DNA of 64,000 nucleotides from Bog-532 sp963830385 (GTDB lineage Bacteria > Actinomycetota > Actinomycetes > Streptosporangiales > Streptosporangiaceae). Positions 42,193 to 50,729 of this stretch are shown here, piece after piece (within the stretch, counting starts at the first letter, position 1; each line of letters starts with the position of its first letter). The notes beneath the pieces were generated by a model that had not been told where the DNA came from, made no database searches, and was given only the letters and a program-made list of their open reading frames with translations. A program made the translations under genes and the position numbers. The stretch is from positions 372,001 through 436,000 of the forward strand of contig CAWHMD010000008.1 of the NCBI GenBank assembly GCA_963830385.1, given 5' to 3'.

Positions 42193-42432
42193 ATGCATCC
42201 CGACTACGCCCGTGCGCACTACGAGCTCCGGCGTCAGCCCACCCAGGCCCAGCTGCGGCGCGAGGAGCACGCCGCCCAGAGCCGGGCGGCCCGGCTGGCC
42301 CGGCCGCACCGGCCCCATGGGTCCCGCCGCTGGAAGCTGAACTGGACCATGCTGTCGCCCCGCGACGTGCCGGGCGGCGCCCGTCAGGGCCGTACCTGGA
42401 CGATCATCATCTCCGCCAGCCGCCCGAACTGA
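42193..42432 (+). CDS. Small basic protein of unknown function
   Basis: 79 residues, rich in Arg, His and Gln, without recognised family. ATG 42193 has AAGGAG 6 nt upstream, a strong sign that it is translated. It follows the ArsR-like gene by 25 bp, probably on the same transcript. Its last 26 bp overlap the convergent MFS gene. No hydrophobic helix is present; the start (HPDYARAHYELRRQ) suggests a helical, nucleic-acid-friendly peptide, but this is only impression. Confidence 0.55.
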   Translation: MHPDYARAHYELRRQPTQAQLRREEHAAQSRAARLARPHRPHGSRRWKLNWTMLSPRDVPGGARQGRTWTIIISASRPN

Positions 42433-43933
42433 ACAAGCTGGCCCAGCTGAGCCGCCGGACGGCCGTGACCCCGGTCAGCGCGACCAGCGCGCCGAGGGCG
42501 GAGACGCCGGTGATGACGGCCAGCGCCGGCCGGTAGGCGCCCAGCGTCGCCTGCGCGGTCGTCACCTGGCTGGCGCCGCCCGCGTCGACCACCGCCGTCA
42601 CCACGGCCAGCACGACGGCCCCGCCCACCTGGAACGAGGTCTGGAACAAGCTGGCCGCCAGGCCCTGCTCGGAGTCGGCCACCCCGCCGGTGGCGGCCAG
42701 GCTGAGGGCGGAGAAGCCCAGCCCGAACGCGATCCCGACCCCGATGACGGCGGGCAGGATGACGCCCAGATAGTCGGCCCGGTCGCCCACCCGCAGGAAC
42801 GACACGTAGCCGCCGACCAGGCAGGCGAACGCGATCAAGGTGATCGGGCCCGGCCCGAACCGGCCGATGACCTGGCCCATCCGGGTGGACAGGACCGCCA
42901 CCACGATGCCGGCGGGCAGGAAGGCCAGCGCCGTCGACATCGCCGACCAGCCCTCGACGCTCTGCAGGTACTGGGTGAGCAGGAACTGGAACGCGATGTA
43001 GGAGCCGAACAGGGTCAGCGCGCCCAGGTTGGCCCGGGTCAGCGCGCCCGAGCGGAAGATCCCCAGCCGGACCAGCGGGTCGCGGCTGCGGTGCTCGATC
43101 GTCACGAACCCGGCCAGCAGCACGGCCACCACCGCGAACGAGCCGATCGTGCGGGCCGAGGCCCAGCCCGCCTGCTGGGCCGAGACCACCGTGTAGACCA
43201 GCAGCAGCATCGCCGCGGTGACCGCCAGGCCTCCGGGCACGTCGAACCGGCGGCCGTGGCGGCTCGCGGACTCGCCGCGGGGCAGCAGCGGGATCGCGGC
43301 CAGCAGGGTGATCAGGGCCACCGGGGCGGGCAGCAGCAGCGTCCACCGCCAGCTCACCTCGGTCAGCACGCCCGACAGGACCAGGCCGAGCGAGAACCCG
43401 CTCGCCCCGAAGGCCGAGTAGATGCTGATCGCCCGGTTGCGCATCGGGCCCTCGGGGAACGTCGTGGTCAGCAGCGACAGCCCGGCCGGGGCGGTGACCG
43501 CGGCGGCCATGCCCTTGACGAACCGGGCCGCGATCAGCAGGGCGGCCCCGCTGACCACCCCGCCCAGCAGCGAGGCGGCCGCGAACAGGCCCAGCGCGAC
43601 CAGGAAGACCCGGCGCCGGCCGAGCAGGTCGGCGGCCCGGCCGCCGAGCAGCAGCAGGCCGCCGTAGCCGAGCACGTAGGCGCTGACGATCCACTGCAGC
43701 GACGAGGTGCTCAGGTGCAGGTCGGTCCGGATGACCGGCAGCGCCACGCCGATCATCGAGACGTCCAGGGCGTCCAGGAACAGGGCGCCGCAGAGCACGA
43801 ACAAGATGGCCCACAGCCGCGGATTCCAGGCTGGCTGCGAGCGCACCGGGGCGGGGCGTACGGAGGCCGGGCGGGCCGGCGCTGGCGGGCGATCGGTGCG
43901 GACAGGGTCGACGGGCGCAGGGCACGTATCCAT
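42407..43933 (-). CDS. MFS transporter, DHA2-like
   Basis: 508 residues, about 14 helices after a Pro/Arg-rich N-tail of 35 residues. Seen: LDALDVSMIGVALPVIRTDL, GGLLLLGGRAADLLGRRRVF, the exporter segment YSAFGASGFSLGLVLSGVL and SWRWTLLLPAPVAL. Drug or metabolite export is likely. ATG 43933 is chosen because in-frame upstream codons (to 43957) fall within the operator palindrome. The divergent MarR gene at 44021 is the probable repressor. Confidence 0.9.
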   Translation of the reverse strand: MDTCPAPVDPVRTDRPPAPARPASVRPAPVRSQPAWNPRLWAILFVLCGALFLDALDVSMIGVALPVIRTDLHLSTSSLQWIVSAYVLGYGGLLLLGGRAADLLGRRRVFLVALGLFAAASLLGGVVSGAALLIAARFVKGMAAAVTAPAGLSLLTTTFPEGPMRNRAISIYSAFGASGFSLGLVLSGVLTEVSWRWTLLLPAPVALITLLAAIPLLPRGESASRHGRRFDVPGGLAVTAAMLLLVYTVVSAQQAGWASARTIGSFAVVAVLLAGFVTIEHRSRDPLVRLGIFRSGALTRANLGALTLFGSYIAFQFLLTQYLQSVEGWSAMSTALAFLPAGIVVAVLSTRMGQVIGRFGPGPITLIAFACLVGGYVSFLRVGDRADYLGVILPAVIGVGIAFGLGFSALSLAATGGVADSEQGLAASLFQTSFQVGGAVVLAVVTAVVDAGGASQVTTAQATLGAYRPALAVITGVSALGALVALTGVTAVRRLSWASLFSSGGWRR

Positions 43934-43946
43934 GGCCGCCACCATA

Positions 43947-43992
43947 TGCATGTACATGCACTAGATGCAAGCGCAATTAATGTACTTGCATC
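43947..43992. promoter_or_regulatory. MarR operator dyads
   Basis: TGCATGTACATGCA (43947-43960) is a perfect 14-bp palindrome. GATGCAAG (43964-43971) and CTTGCATC (43985-43992) form an 8-bp inverted repeat, with a TGTA inside that echoes the first site. Both lie between the MFS and MarR starts, in locally AT-rich DNA. Confidence 0.65.
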
Positions 43993-44020
43993 TTGAGACG
44001 CAGGTCACTATGATGCGATC

Positions 44021-44416
44021 GTGACCGAGCCGTCGTCCGACCAGATGGTCCGCGCCTGGCGGGCCCTGGCCGCCAGCCACGCGGCCGTCTGTTCCGCGCT
44101 CGAACGCGAGCTGGGGGAGCGGCACGGCCTCGGCGTGAGCGACTTCGAGGTGCTCGAGCGCCTGGCCGAGAGCGAAGGTCACCAGTTCCGCGCGCAGGAG
44201 CTCGCCGACGCGGTGCACCTCAGCCAGAGCGCCCTGTCCCGCCTGATCAGCAGGCTGGAGAAGACCGGCCTGGTCGAGCGCTGCCTGTGCGGCGAGGACC
44301 GGCGCGGCATCTACGTCACGCTGACCGAGGCGGGCCGGCGCCGGCACGCCGAGGCGGCCCCCACCCACCGGGACGTGATCGCCGGTGTGCTGACCCACGC
44401 GCCCGCCGGCCAGTGA
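44021..44416 (+). CDS. MarR family transcriptional regulator
   Basis: 131 residues. Winged-helix MarR: DFEVLERLAESEGHQFRAQE, then ADAVHLSQSALSRLISRLEK and the wing CLCGEDRRGIYVTLTEAGRR. MarR proteins lose DNA binding on contact with phenolic or other small ligands or by cysteine oxidation; two cysteines (CLC) sit in the wing, which could be redox active, though that is inference. GTG 44021. It probably represses the divergent MFS exporter. A LacI gene follows 8 bp downstream. Confidence 0.93.
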   Translation: MTEPSSDQMVRAWRALAASHAAVCSALERELGERHGLGVSDFEVLERLAESEGHQFRAQELADAVHLSQSALSRLISRLEKTGLVERCLCGEDRRGIYVTLTEAGRRRHAEAAPTHRDVIAGVLTHAPAGQ

Positions 44417-44423
44417 CACGCCC

Positions 44424-45458
44424 ATGACCGAGCCGCCCGCCACCCTCCGCGACGTCGCCGCCGCTGCCCGCGTGCACCCGGCCACCGCCTCCCGGGCGCT
44501 CAACCCGGAGACCCGCATCCTGGTCAGCGAGGAGACCGCCCGCCGGGTGGCGGACGCCGCGGCCGCGCTCGGCTACCGGCCCAACCCGGTCGCCCGCAGC
44601 CTGCGCACCCGCCGGTCGCACACGATCGGCGTGCTCATCCCCGACCTCAACAACCCGCTGTTCCCGCCGATGGTGCGCGGCCTGGAGGACGGGCTGACCG
44701 AGGCCGGCTACGTGGCGCTGCTCGGTAACACCGACAGCGACACCGGCAAAGAGCAGGCCATCTTCGAGCAGATGCGCGCCCGCCACGTCGACGGGTTCGT
44801 GCTGGCCACCGCCCACGCCCACGACCCGGTGCTGGCCGAGGCGGCCGAGGCCGGGCTGCCGGTGGTGCTGATGAACCGGCTGGACCCCGAGCACGACTTC
44901 TCCTCGGTGTCGGTCGACAACGAGCAAGGCATGCGGATGGCGGTCGCTCACCTGGTGGAACTCGGCCACACCCGGATCGCTCACATCGCCGGCCCGCCGC
45001 AGGTCTCCACCGGGGAGGGCCGCCGCCGCGGGTACGACCAGGGGCTGAAGGCCGCCAACCTCGACCCCGACGAGGACCTGATCATCGCGGCCACAGGCTT
45101 CACCGTCGAGGAGGGCGCCCGCTGCTGCGGCGAGCTGCTCGGGCGCCGGGCAGCCGGTGCCGGGTTTTCCGCGATCGCGGTGGCCAACGACATGCTGGCC
45201 GTCGGCTGTTTCGGCGCGCTCGACAAGGCCGGCCTGAGCTGCCCCGATGACCTGTCGCTGGTCGGCTTCAACGACATGCCGTTCGTCGGCCGGCTGCGGC
45301 CGCCGCTGACCACCGTCCGGTTCCCGCACTACCAGCTGGGCCGCGAGGCCGCCCAGCTGCTGCTGGAGCGGGTGGCCTGGGCCGAGGCCCCGGTCAAGGT
45401 CCTGTTCCTGGATCCGGAGCTGGTCGTCCGCGGCTCCACCGGGCCGCCGCGCGGGTAG
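44424..45458 (+). CDS. LacI family transcriptional regulator
   Basis: 344 residues. N-terminal LacI helix-turn-helix TLRDVAAAARVHPATASRAL and the hinge NPVARSLRTRRSHTIGVLIPD, followed by a periplasmic-binding-like sugar domain (VDGFVLATAHAHDP, VSVDNEQGMRMAVAHL, LVGFNDMPFVGRLRPPLTTV). Controls carbohydrate genes; the GH38 cluster or sugar transport are candidate targets. Possibly cotranscribed with marR. The convergent GNAT gene ends 6 bp later. Confidence 0.94.
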   Translation: MTEPPATLRDVAAAARVHPATASRALNPETRILVSEETARRVADAAAALGYRPNPVARSLRTRRSHTIGVLIPDLNNPLFPPMVRGLEDGLTEAGYVALLGNTDSDTGKEQAIFEQMRARHVDGFVLATAHAHDPVLAEAAEAGLPVVLMNRLDPEHDFSSVSVDNEQGMRMAVAHLVELGHTRIAHIAGPPQVSTGEGRRRGYDQGLKAANLDPDEDLIIAATGFTVEEGARCCGELLGRRAAGAGFSAIAVANDMLAVGCFGALDKAGLSCPDDLSLVGFNDMPFVGRLRPPLTTVRFPHYQLGREAAQLLLERVAWAEAPVKVLFLDPELVVRGSTGPPRG

Positions 45459-45463
45459 CCGGG

Positions 45464-45940
45464 CTACTGCCCCGAAGTGCCGAGCGCGAGCAGGGCCGGG
45501 CCGGCCAGCCGGTAGGTGTCCCACTCCTGCATCGGCTGGGCCCCGAGCGCCTTGTAGAACTCGATGGACGGCGTGTTCCACTTCAGCACCGACCACTCCA
45601 GCCGCTGATAACCGCGTTCGACGCACAGCCGGGCCAGCTCGGTCAGCAGGGCCTTGCCGTACCCGGAGCCTCGCAGGTCCTTGCCGACAAAGAGATCTTC
45701 GAGGTAGATGCCGTGCTGGCCGGTCCAGGTCGAGTAGTTCAGGAACCACAGCGCGAACCCCACCACCGTGCCCTCGTGCTCGGCCACATGGGCGAACACG
45801 GCCGGCTGGGCGCCGAACAGCGCCCGCCGCAGGTCCTCCTCGGTCGCGGTCACGCTGTCCAGCGACCGCTCGTACTCCGCCAGCGCCCGGATCAGCCGGT
45901 GGATCTCCGGGACGTCGTCTGGCTGCGCAGCTCTGATCAC
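45464..45940 (-). CDS. GNAT family N-acetyltransferase (SSAT-like)
   Basis: 158 residues. The sequence resembles the spermidine/spermine and thialysine acetyltransferase group: IRALAEYERSLDSVTATEED, GFALWFLNYSTWTGQHGIYL, EDLFVGKDLRGSGYGKALL (acetyl-CoA loop with R/Q-x-x-G-x-G) and WSVLKWNTPSIEFYKALGA. It would acetylate a polyamine or aminoalkyl substrate. GTG 45940 start. A KamA-family enzyme lies 8 kb away; acetylation of beta-lysine by a GNAT is known, but the distance makes a link speculative. Confidence 0.9.
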   Translation of the reverse strand: MIRAAQPDDVPEIHRLIRALAEYERSLDSVTATEEDLRRALFGAQPAVFAHVAEHEGTVVGFALWFLNYSTWTGQHGIYLEDLFVGKDLRGSGYGKALLTELARLCVERGYQRLEWSVLKWNTPSIEFYKALGAQPMQEWDTYRLAGPALLALGTSGQ

Positions 45941-45970
45941 GAGACACCAACCTAGCGAGCGCGGCCCGGT

Positions 45971-47034
45971 TCAGTCCGGTGAGGGCCGCCCGGTCAGGGG
46001 TTCGAGCAGCTCGGCCACCTCCGGCTGGCCGAAGTGACGGGCCCAGCCGAGCGGCGTGGACCGGTAGTGCTTGTCGGCGATGTCAGGGCCGGCGCCCAGC
46101 TCGAGCAGGGTTCGGGCCAGGACGACGTCGCCCTTTTCGGCCGCGACGTGCAGCGCGGTGTGCCAGGGGGCGTTGCTGGGGATGTCGCTGCGGCCGAGCG
46201 CGTTGACGTCGAAGCCGGCCGCCGCCAGCAGTTCGACCGCGCCGGGGGCACCCTCGGCCGCGGCCCAGGTGACCAGGCCGGGCCGCTCCTGCCGGACCGC
46301 GGCTACCACCTCGGCCGGGGTTCCCCGGACCGCGCCGGCGTCGCCGGCCAGCACGGCGGCCGCGAACGCCTCGGCCGCCGACAGCCGGGGCGGCCGGGCG
46401 CCGAGCGCGAGCAGCTCGCCGGCCAGCTCCCGGTGCCCGTTGGCCAGCGCGACCTTGACCGGGGTGCCGCGGCGGGGGGTGCGCTGCTCGGTGAACGGGC
46501 TGACGACGTCCACGCCGTGGGCGGCCAGCAGGGCCACGCGGGCGCGCTGGTCATGGCTGACGGCCCAGGCCAGCAGGCTGCGCAGCATCTCGGCGGGTGA
46601 TTCGAGGGACTCGCCCAGCAGCCGGTGCCAGGGGCCGCCGGTCACGCTGGCCTGGCCCGGCCGCCCGCCAGGTGACGGCGCACCTGCGTCACGTCCGCGC
46701 AGGCGGCCGCGACCAGGAGGCTCTGCTCCGGCAGTTCGGGGTGCCCGGCCAGCAGCCGGGCGGCCGCCACCCGGTCCGGGGCCCAGGCCCGGGCGGTGAC
46801 GATCTCGACGTACCGGCGCATCCGGGCCCAGCTGGGGAAGCCGTGCTGGCGGGCCAGCACCAGCTGGGCGGCGGTCAGCGGGAACCCGGCACCAGCCGGC
46901 GGCGGGGCCGGATGCCAGCGGGTCACCCGTTCCCGCGCGTCCGGGTCGCCCCGGCGCACGGCCCGTTGCAGCTCCCGCGCCTGGGTGCGCAGCTGATCAA
47001 GATCGGGATCCTGGGGAAGCGAGGCGGTCGCCAT
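45971..47034 (-). pseudogene. Ankyrin-repeat protein, internally deleted and split
   Basis: The 5' part (ATG 47034, AAGGAGG upstream) encodes DPDLDQLRTQARELQRAVRR, then FPLTAAQLVLARQHGFPSWA and LVAAACADVTQVRRHLA, and stops at 46642. The 3' part starts with GTG 46645, overlapping that stop (GTGA), and encodes GGPWHRLLGESLESPAEMLR and ankyrin repeats ending PLGWARHFGQPEVAELLEPL. In relatives this is one protein of about 450-500 residues; a middle ankyrin stretch and a segment after RAWAP are missing. The two halves could still be translated as coupled fragments. Function of the family is not established. Confidence 0.72.
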
Positions 47035-47198
47035 CGCAGCCTCCTTTCGCAAGGCCGGCCGGTCCGCGACGCCGGTCGAAAGGAGGGTGAACACAGTAAC
47101 GCTGGGCGTTGCCGTCGAGAGGTGGGCTCAGCCCTTTCCGCGGACCCGGAGGCGCCCCGCGCGCCAGGTCAGATTCTACTCGCCGGTCCCGTTTCTGG

Positions 47199-48290
47199 TC
47201 ACGGCTGAACGAACGTGACCTCGGGGTAGTGCGGTGACGGCTCGTCCAGCAGCGCCTGGGGCTGGCCGCGCAGGTGCTGGTCGAAGAAGGCCCGCACGTA
47301 GGCGCGGGTGATCTCCAGGCCACGGGCGCCGGGCAGGGTGGCGCCGGTTTCGATGCCGAGCTGATCGGCCAGCAGCCCGAGATCGGTGAACGAGGCGTGG
47401 ACCGCGCCGGGCACTATGAGCCACCGCTTCCAGCGGGTCAGCTGCGGCCAGTCCCGCTCCCAGGTGGCTGCCCCTCCACCGCTGCCCGGAAGGTAGTTGG
47501 ACTTGCCGAGGAACAGGAACGGCCGCGGCAGGCCGTCGGCGGGGATCGGGACCTGCAAGCTGCCGTCCATGTCGATGCCGGCCCGGACGCGGGCATCGGC
47601 CAGCATGGCGGCGATGGCGGCGCCGCCGCCGAGCGAGTGGCCGGCCATCGCGATCCGGGCCGGGTCGATCAGGCCAGCGCCCGCCCAGGCGGGGTGGGCG
47701 CCGGTCAGCTGGCCGAGCACGAACGAGACATCGGCCGCCCGTCCGGTCACTGCCTTCTCCCAGAAGCCGGTGCCCGGGCGGCGCCGCTCCCGGGCGAGAC
47801 CGGTGGCGACCCGCCCGTCGGGAAAGGCGACCGCGAAGCTCTCATAGGTGTGATCGATCCCGGCCACCACGTAGCCGTGGCTGGCCAGGTCCTCGGCCAG
47901 CGCGGTGAGCGCGCTGCGGGAGTTGGTGAAGCCCGGTGAGAGCACGACCAGGGGCCGGGCACCCGGCGGCCCGGCCGGGGGGGCGTCGGCGGCCGCGTTG
48001 GCCCGCACCGTGCTCAGCGCGTCCGGCCGGACGCCGGTGATGTCGCGGCTGCTGAGGTGAAGCCGCGACTCCGCGGGGGTCATGTACGGCGCCCGGCGCC
48101 CGCCGGATGCCGCCGCCGGGTACCACAGCGAGACCATCAGCTCGCGGGCGTTCATTTCCCCGGCCCACGGGTCAGGGCGGGAGACGTCCGTCAGGTGCAG
48201 GGACGCGATGCCGACCGGGGCCGGACCGGTCGGCTCGGGCAGCCACAGCCCGTCCCCGGCGCTGGCTGAATGCCCCATGCCGCCCATCAT
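47199..48290 (-). CDS. PAF-acetylhydrolase-like alpha/beta hydrolase
   Basis: 363 residues. Resembles isoform II platelet-activating-factor acetylhydrolases: LMVSLWYPAAA, LVVLSPGFTNSRSALTALAE, the nucleophile elbow MAGHSLGGGAA, the Asp of GIDMDGSL and the catalytic His of PGAVHASFTD. It would hydrolyse short-chain or oxidised ester lipids. No signal peptide is evident, so the site of action is unclear. ATG codons at 48290, 48287 and 48278 are all possible starts. Divergent from the cyclase gene. Confidence 0.87.
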   Translation of the reverse strand: MMGGMGHSASAGDGLWLPEPTGPAPVGIASLHLTDVSRPDPWAGEMNARELMVSLWYPAAASGGRRAPYMTPAESRLHLSSRDITGVRPDALSTVRANAAADAPPAGPPGARPLVVLSPGFTNSRSALTALAEDLASHGYVVAGIDHTYESFAVAFPDGRVATGLARERRRPGTGFWEKAVTGRAADVSFVLGQLTGAHPAWAGAGLIDPARIAMAGHSLGGGAAIAAMLADARVRAGIDMDGSLQVPIPADGLPRPFLFLGKSNYLPGSGGGAATWERDWPQLTRWKRWLIVPGAVHASFTDLGLLADQLGIETGATLPGARGLEITRAYVRAFFDQHLRGQPQALLDEPSPHYPEVTFVQP

Positions 48291-48316
48291 CTCCCGGCAG
48301 GCGGGATCATGCCTGT

Positions 48317-49243
48317 ATGACCGCCGCCGAATACCGCGCGCAGTTCGATGCCGTCGTGACGTTTTCCAATGGGGGAGGGCTGGACGCGAAGGGATTCCGC
48401 GTCGACGTGCCCGGGCCGGGCGTCAGCGCGGACGAGGTCGGCCGCCTTTTCATCGCCTCACTGAACCTGCTGATGGTGGGCTCGGTCGAGGTACGGGACC
48501 TCAGCGTGTTCGCCGAGCCGCACAAGGGGACCCGCGGCGGCCCGAGCGACCGGCCCGCGGCGGCCGGGCCCGGCCCCGGCCCCGGCCGGATCGCCGACCT
48601 CAGCCATCCGATCCAGGACGGCATGATCACCTATCCGGGGCTGCCCGCGCCGCAGCTGCGGCCGTACCTGACCCGTGAGCAGTCCCGGGAGACGTACGCG
48701 CCCGGGACCGAATTCCAGATCGACACGGCCACTCTGGTCGGGAACACCGGCACTTACCTCGACAGCCCCTTCCACCGCTACGCAGACGGCCCCGACCTGG
48801 CCGCGCTGCCGCTGGAGTCGTGCGTGAACCTGCCGGCCGTGCTGGCCCGCACGGCCGGCTCCGGCGCCCGCGCGGTCGACGTCGGCGCGCTGGCCGCGCT
48901 GGAGGTGGCAGGCAGGGCGGTGCTGCTGCACACCGGCGGCGACGCCGCCTGGGGCCAGCCCGCGTACGCGGCCGACGCCCCGTACCTGACCGAGGCGGGT
49001 GCCCGCTGGCTGGCCGATCACGGCGCCCGGCTGGTCGGCATCGACGCGGTCAACATCGACGACGTCGGGGACCGGCGCCGCCCGGCCCACTCGATCCTGC
49101 TGCGGGCCGGGATCCCGGTCGTCGAGCACCTCACCGGCCTTGGCCAGCTGCCACCGGCCGGGTTCTGGTTCACCGCCGCCCCGATCCCGCTGGCCGGCTT
49201 CGGCGCGTTCCCCGCCCGCGCCTACGCGACGATCCCCCGATAG
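48317..49243 (+). CDS. Cyclase family protein with extra N-terminal domain
   Basis: 308 residues. From about residue 95 it is a metal-dependent cyclase/kynurenine-formamidase fold: IADLSHPIQDGMITYPGLPA, GTYLDSPFHRYADGPD (the metal-binding HxGTHxDxPxH variant, here NTGTYLDSPFHR), GIDAVNIDD and HSILLRAGIPVVEHLTG. The canonical first His and the THxD His are replaced (NTGTY), which may change metal binding. Residues 1-75 form a separate small domain (YRAQFDAVVTFSNGGGLDAK) that I do not recognise. ATG 48317. Substrate unknown. Confidence 0.85.
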   Translation: MTAAEYRAQFDAVVTFSNGGGLDAKGFRVDVPGPGVSADEVGRLFIASLNLLMVGSVEVRDLSVFAEPHKGTRGGPSDRPAAAGPGPGPGRIADLSHPIQDGMITYPGLPAPQLRPYLTREQSRETYAPGTEFQIDTATLVGNTGTYLDSPFHRYADGPDLAALPLESCVNLPAVLARTAGSGARAVDVGALAALEVAGRAVLLHTGGDAAWGQPAYAADAPYLTEAGARWLADHGARLVGIDAVNIDDVGDRRRPAHSILLRAGIPVVEHLTGLGQLPPAGFWFTAAPIPLAGFGAFPARAYATIPR

Positions 49244-49250
49244 GGGGATC
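49231..49250. terminator. Terminator hairpin over the cyclase stop codon
   Basis: GATCCCCC, loop GATA, GGGGGATC forms a perfect 8-bp stem that includes the stop codon TAG (49241-49243). It is followed by CCCCGGGG. Placed between convergent genes, it can serve both. Confidence 0.55.
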
Positions 49251-49279
49251 CCCGGGGAACCCGCCAGGGAGCGAGGCGC

Positions 49280-49474
49280 TCAGGTCATCGCGGGCTCGGC
49301 GTCCTCCAAGCCTGAGCGGAGCATGTCGCGCAGCTCAGCGCTTTCCTGGTGGCCGTGCTTGGCCACGGCGTGCGCCACGGCGGCGTCCAGCACTTCTTCT
49401 TCCTGGCCGGCGATCGTGAGCGTGCAGCCGATCTCGCTCGGCATCTTGCGGCAGTCGATCATCTTCCTGGCCAT
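49280..49474 (-). CDS. DUF1059 family small protein
   Basis: 64 residues. DUF1059 signature: KMIDCRKMPSEIGCTLTIAG, with two conserved cysteines, and EEEVLDAAVAHAVAKHGHQE. ATG 49474 has GAGGAGG 5 nt upstream. Function unknown; such small proteins are widespread in actinobacteria and may bind metal. It lies downstream of the methyltransferase gene on the same strand. Confidence 0.88.
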   Translation of the reverse strand: MARKMIDCRKMPSEIGCTLTIAGQEEEVLDAAVAHAVAKHGHQESAELRDMLRSGLEDAEPAMT

Positions 49475-49512
49475 GTCGGCCTCCTCACTTTTTCGCGATT
49501 GCCCGCGCCCGT

Positions 49513-50634
49513 TCAGGGGCGCAGCTCATACACCCGGTTGAAGTCGGTCGTCGCGGCTGTCCTGGCTACCGAGAACCCGGTGTCGCGGGCGAGCTGGCAG
49601 GTCCGGCCCGGCCCGGCCTGGTTGCCGAGCCCAGTCGCGGGCGGCGCGGAAAGCCCGCTGGGCAGGCAGATCAGCAGGGACGCACCGGCGAACACCTTGC
49701 CGACCGGGTTCAGCATCTCCGTCACCGTGTCCCAGCTGGCGGGCTCGACCAGCATGACGCTGCCGCCTTCCGCGATGACCGCCCGGGCGGCGCGCAGCGC
49801 CCCCGCCGGGTCGGGCATGTCGTGCAGGCAGTCGAAGAACGTGACCAGGTCGTACCGGCCGTCCAGGTCGGACGCCCCGGCGACGCGGAATCGGGCCCGG
49901 TCGGACACCCCGGCGCCGGCTGCCCGCTGAGTGGCCAGGTCGATGGACGGCTGGTGGTAGTCGATCCCCTCGAAGCGGCTGTTCGGGTAGGCCTGGGCCA
50001 TGATGATGGTCGAGGCGCCGAGGCCACAGCCGACGTCGGCGACCAGGGCACCGTCGGTGAGCTTGCGCTCGGCGTCGGTCAGCGACGGTATCCACAAGCT
50101 GGTCAGGTTGGCCAGGTAGCCGGGCCGGAAGAAACGCTCGGTGCCGATGAACATGTCCTCGTGGTGCTCGTGCCATCCCATGCCGGCACCGGTGCGGAAC
50201 GCCTCGGTCAGCCGGTCGACGGCCCGGGTGGCCGCGGTCAGGTTCTGGAAACCGCCCGCCACGTAAGCGGGGCTGTCCGGGTTGGTGAAGGCCTCGGCCT
50301 GCTCGGGGGTGAGCCGGTAGCGAGCCGACCGGGCCGAGCCCTGATCGTCAGCGCCGGGAGCGCTTCCCTCGTAGCTGACGTAGCCCGCGGCAGCCATCCC
50401 CAGTAGCCATTCCCGCAGGTAACGCTCGCTGAGGCCGGTGCGGTCGGCCAGTTCTGCGGCGGTCGCCGGGCCGCCGGACCCGAGCGCGGCGAACAGGCCC
50501 AGCCGGTCGCCGATCAGCGCCAGCGAGAAGGTCACCAGCCCCCCGGCGTCGCCGATCCACCGCCCCAGCAACTCGTTCAGCGCATCGGGATCGACGGCCT
50601 CCGCCGCCGTCTCACCTGGCTCGATGGTGGTCAT
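49513..50634 (-). CDS. SAM-dependent methyltransferase with winged-helix N-domain
   Basis: 373 residues. An N-terminal winged helix (ATAAELADRTGLSERYLREW) mediates dimerisation in this family. A class I SAM domain follows: LVADVGCGLGASTIIMAQAY, GIDYHQPSIDLA, FFDCLHDMPDPAGALRAARA. Members methylate small molecules, often in secondary metabolism, but relatives of this type (S-adenosylmethionine methyltransferases of Rv-type RrmA/UbiE-like annotation) are also found alone. ATG 50634 has GGGGAGGG 3 nt upstream. The LuxR gene is divergent. Confidence 0.88.
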   Translation of the reverse strand: MTTIEPGETAAEAVDPDALNELLGRWIGDAGGLVTFSLALIGDRLGLFAALGSGGPATAAELADRTGLSERYLREWLLGMAAAGYVSYEGSAPGADDQGSARSARYRLTPEQAEAFTNPDSPAYVAGGFQNLTAATRAVDRLTEAFRTGAGMGWHEHHEDMFIGTERFFRPGYLANLTSLWIPSLTDAERKLTDGALVADVGCGLGASTIIMAQAYPNSRFEGIDYHQPSIDLATQRAAGAGVSDRARFRVAGASDLDGRYDLVTFFDCLHDMPDPAGALRAARAVIAEGGSVMLVEPASWDTVTEMLNPVGKVFAGASLLICLPSGLSAPPATGLGNQAGPGRTCQLARDTGFSVARTAATTDFNRVYELRP

Positions 50635-50729
50635 CGGCCCTCCCCGTGTCGTCATATAAGGGCTTCAGTCCACGGCGGCGGCTTGTTACCGTCTATACGG
50701 AGAACTGCGTACGGTCGCTTGGGGGAGCT

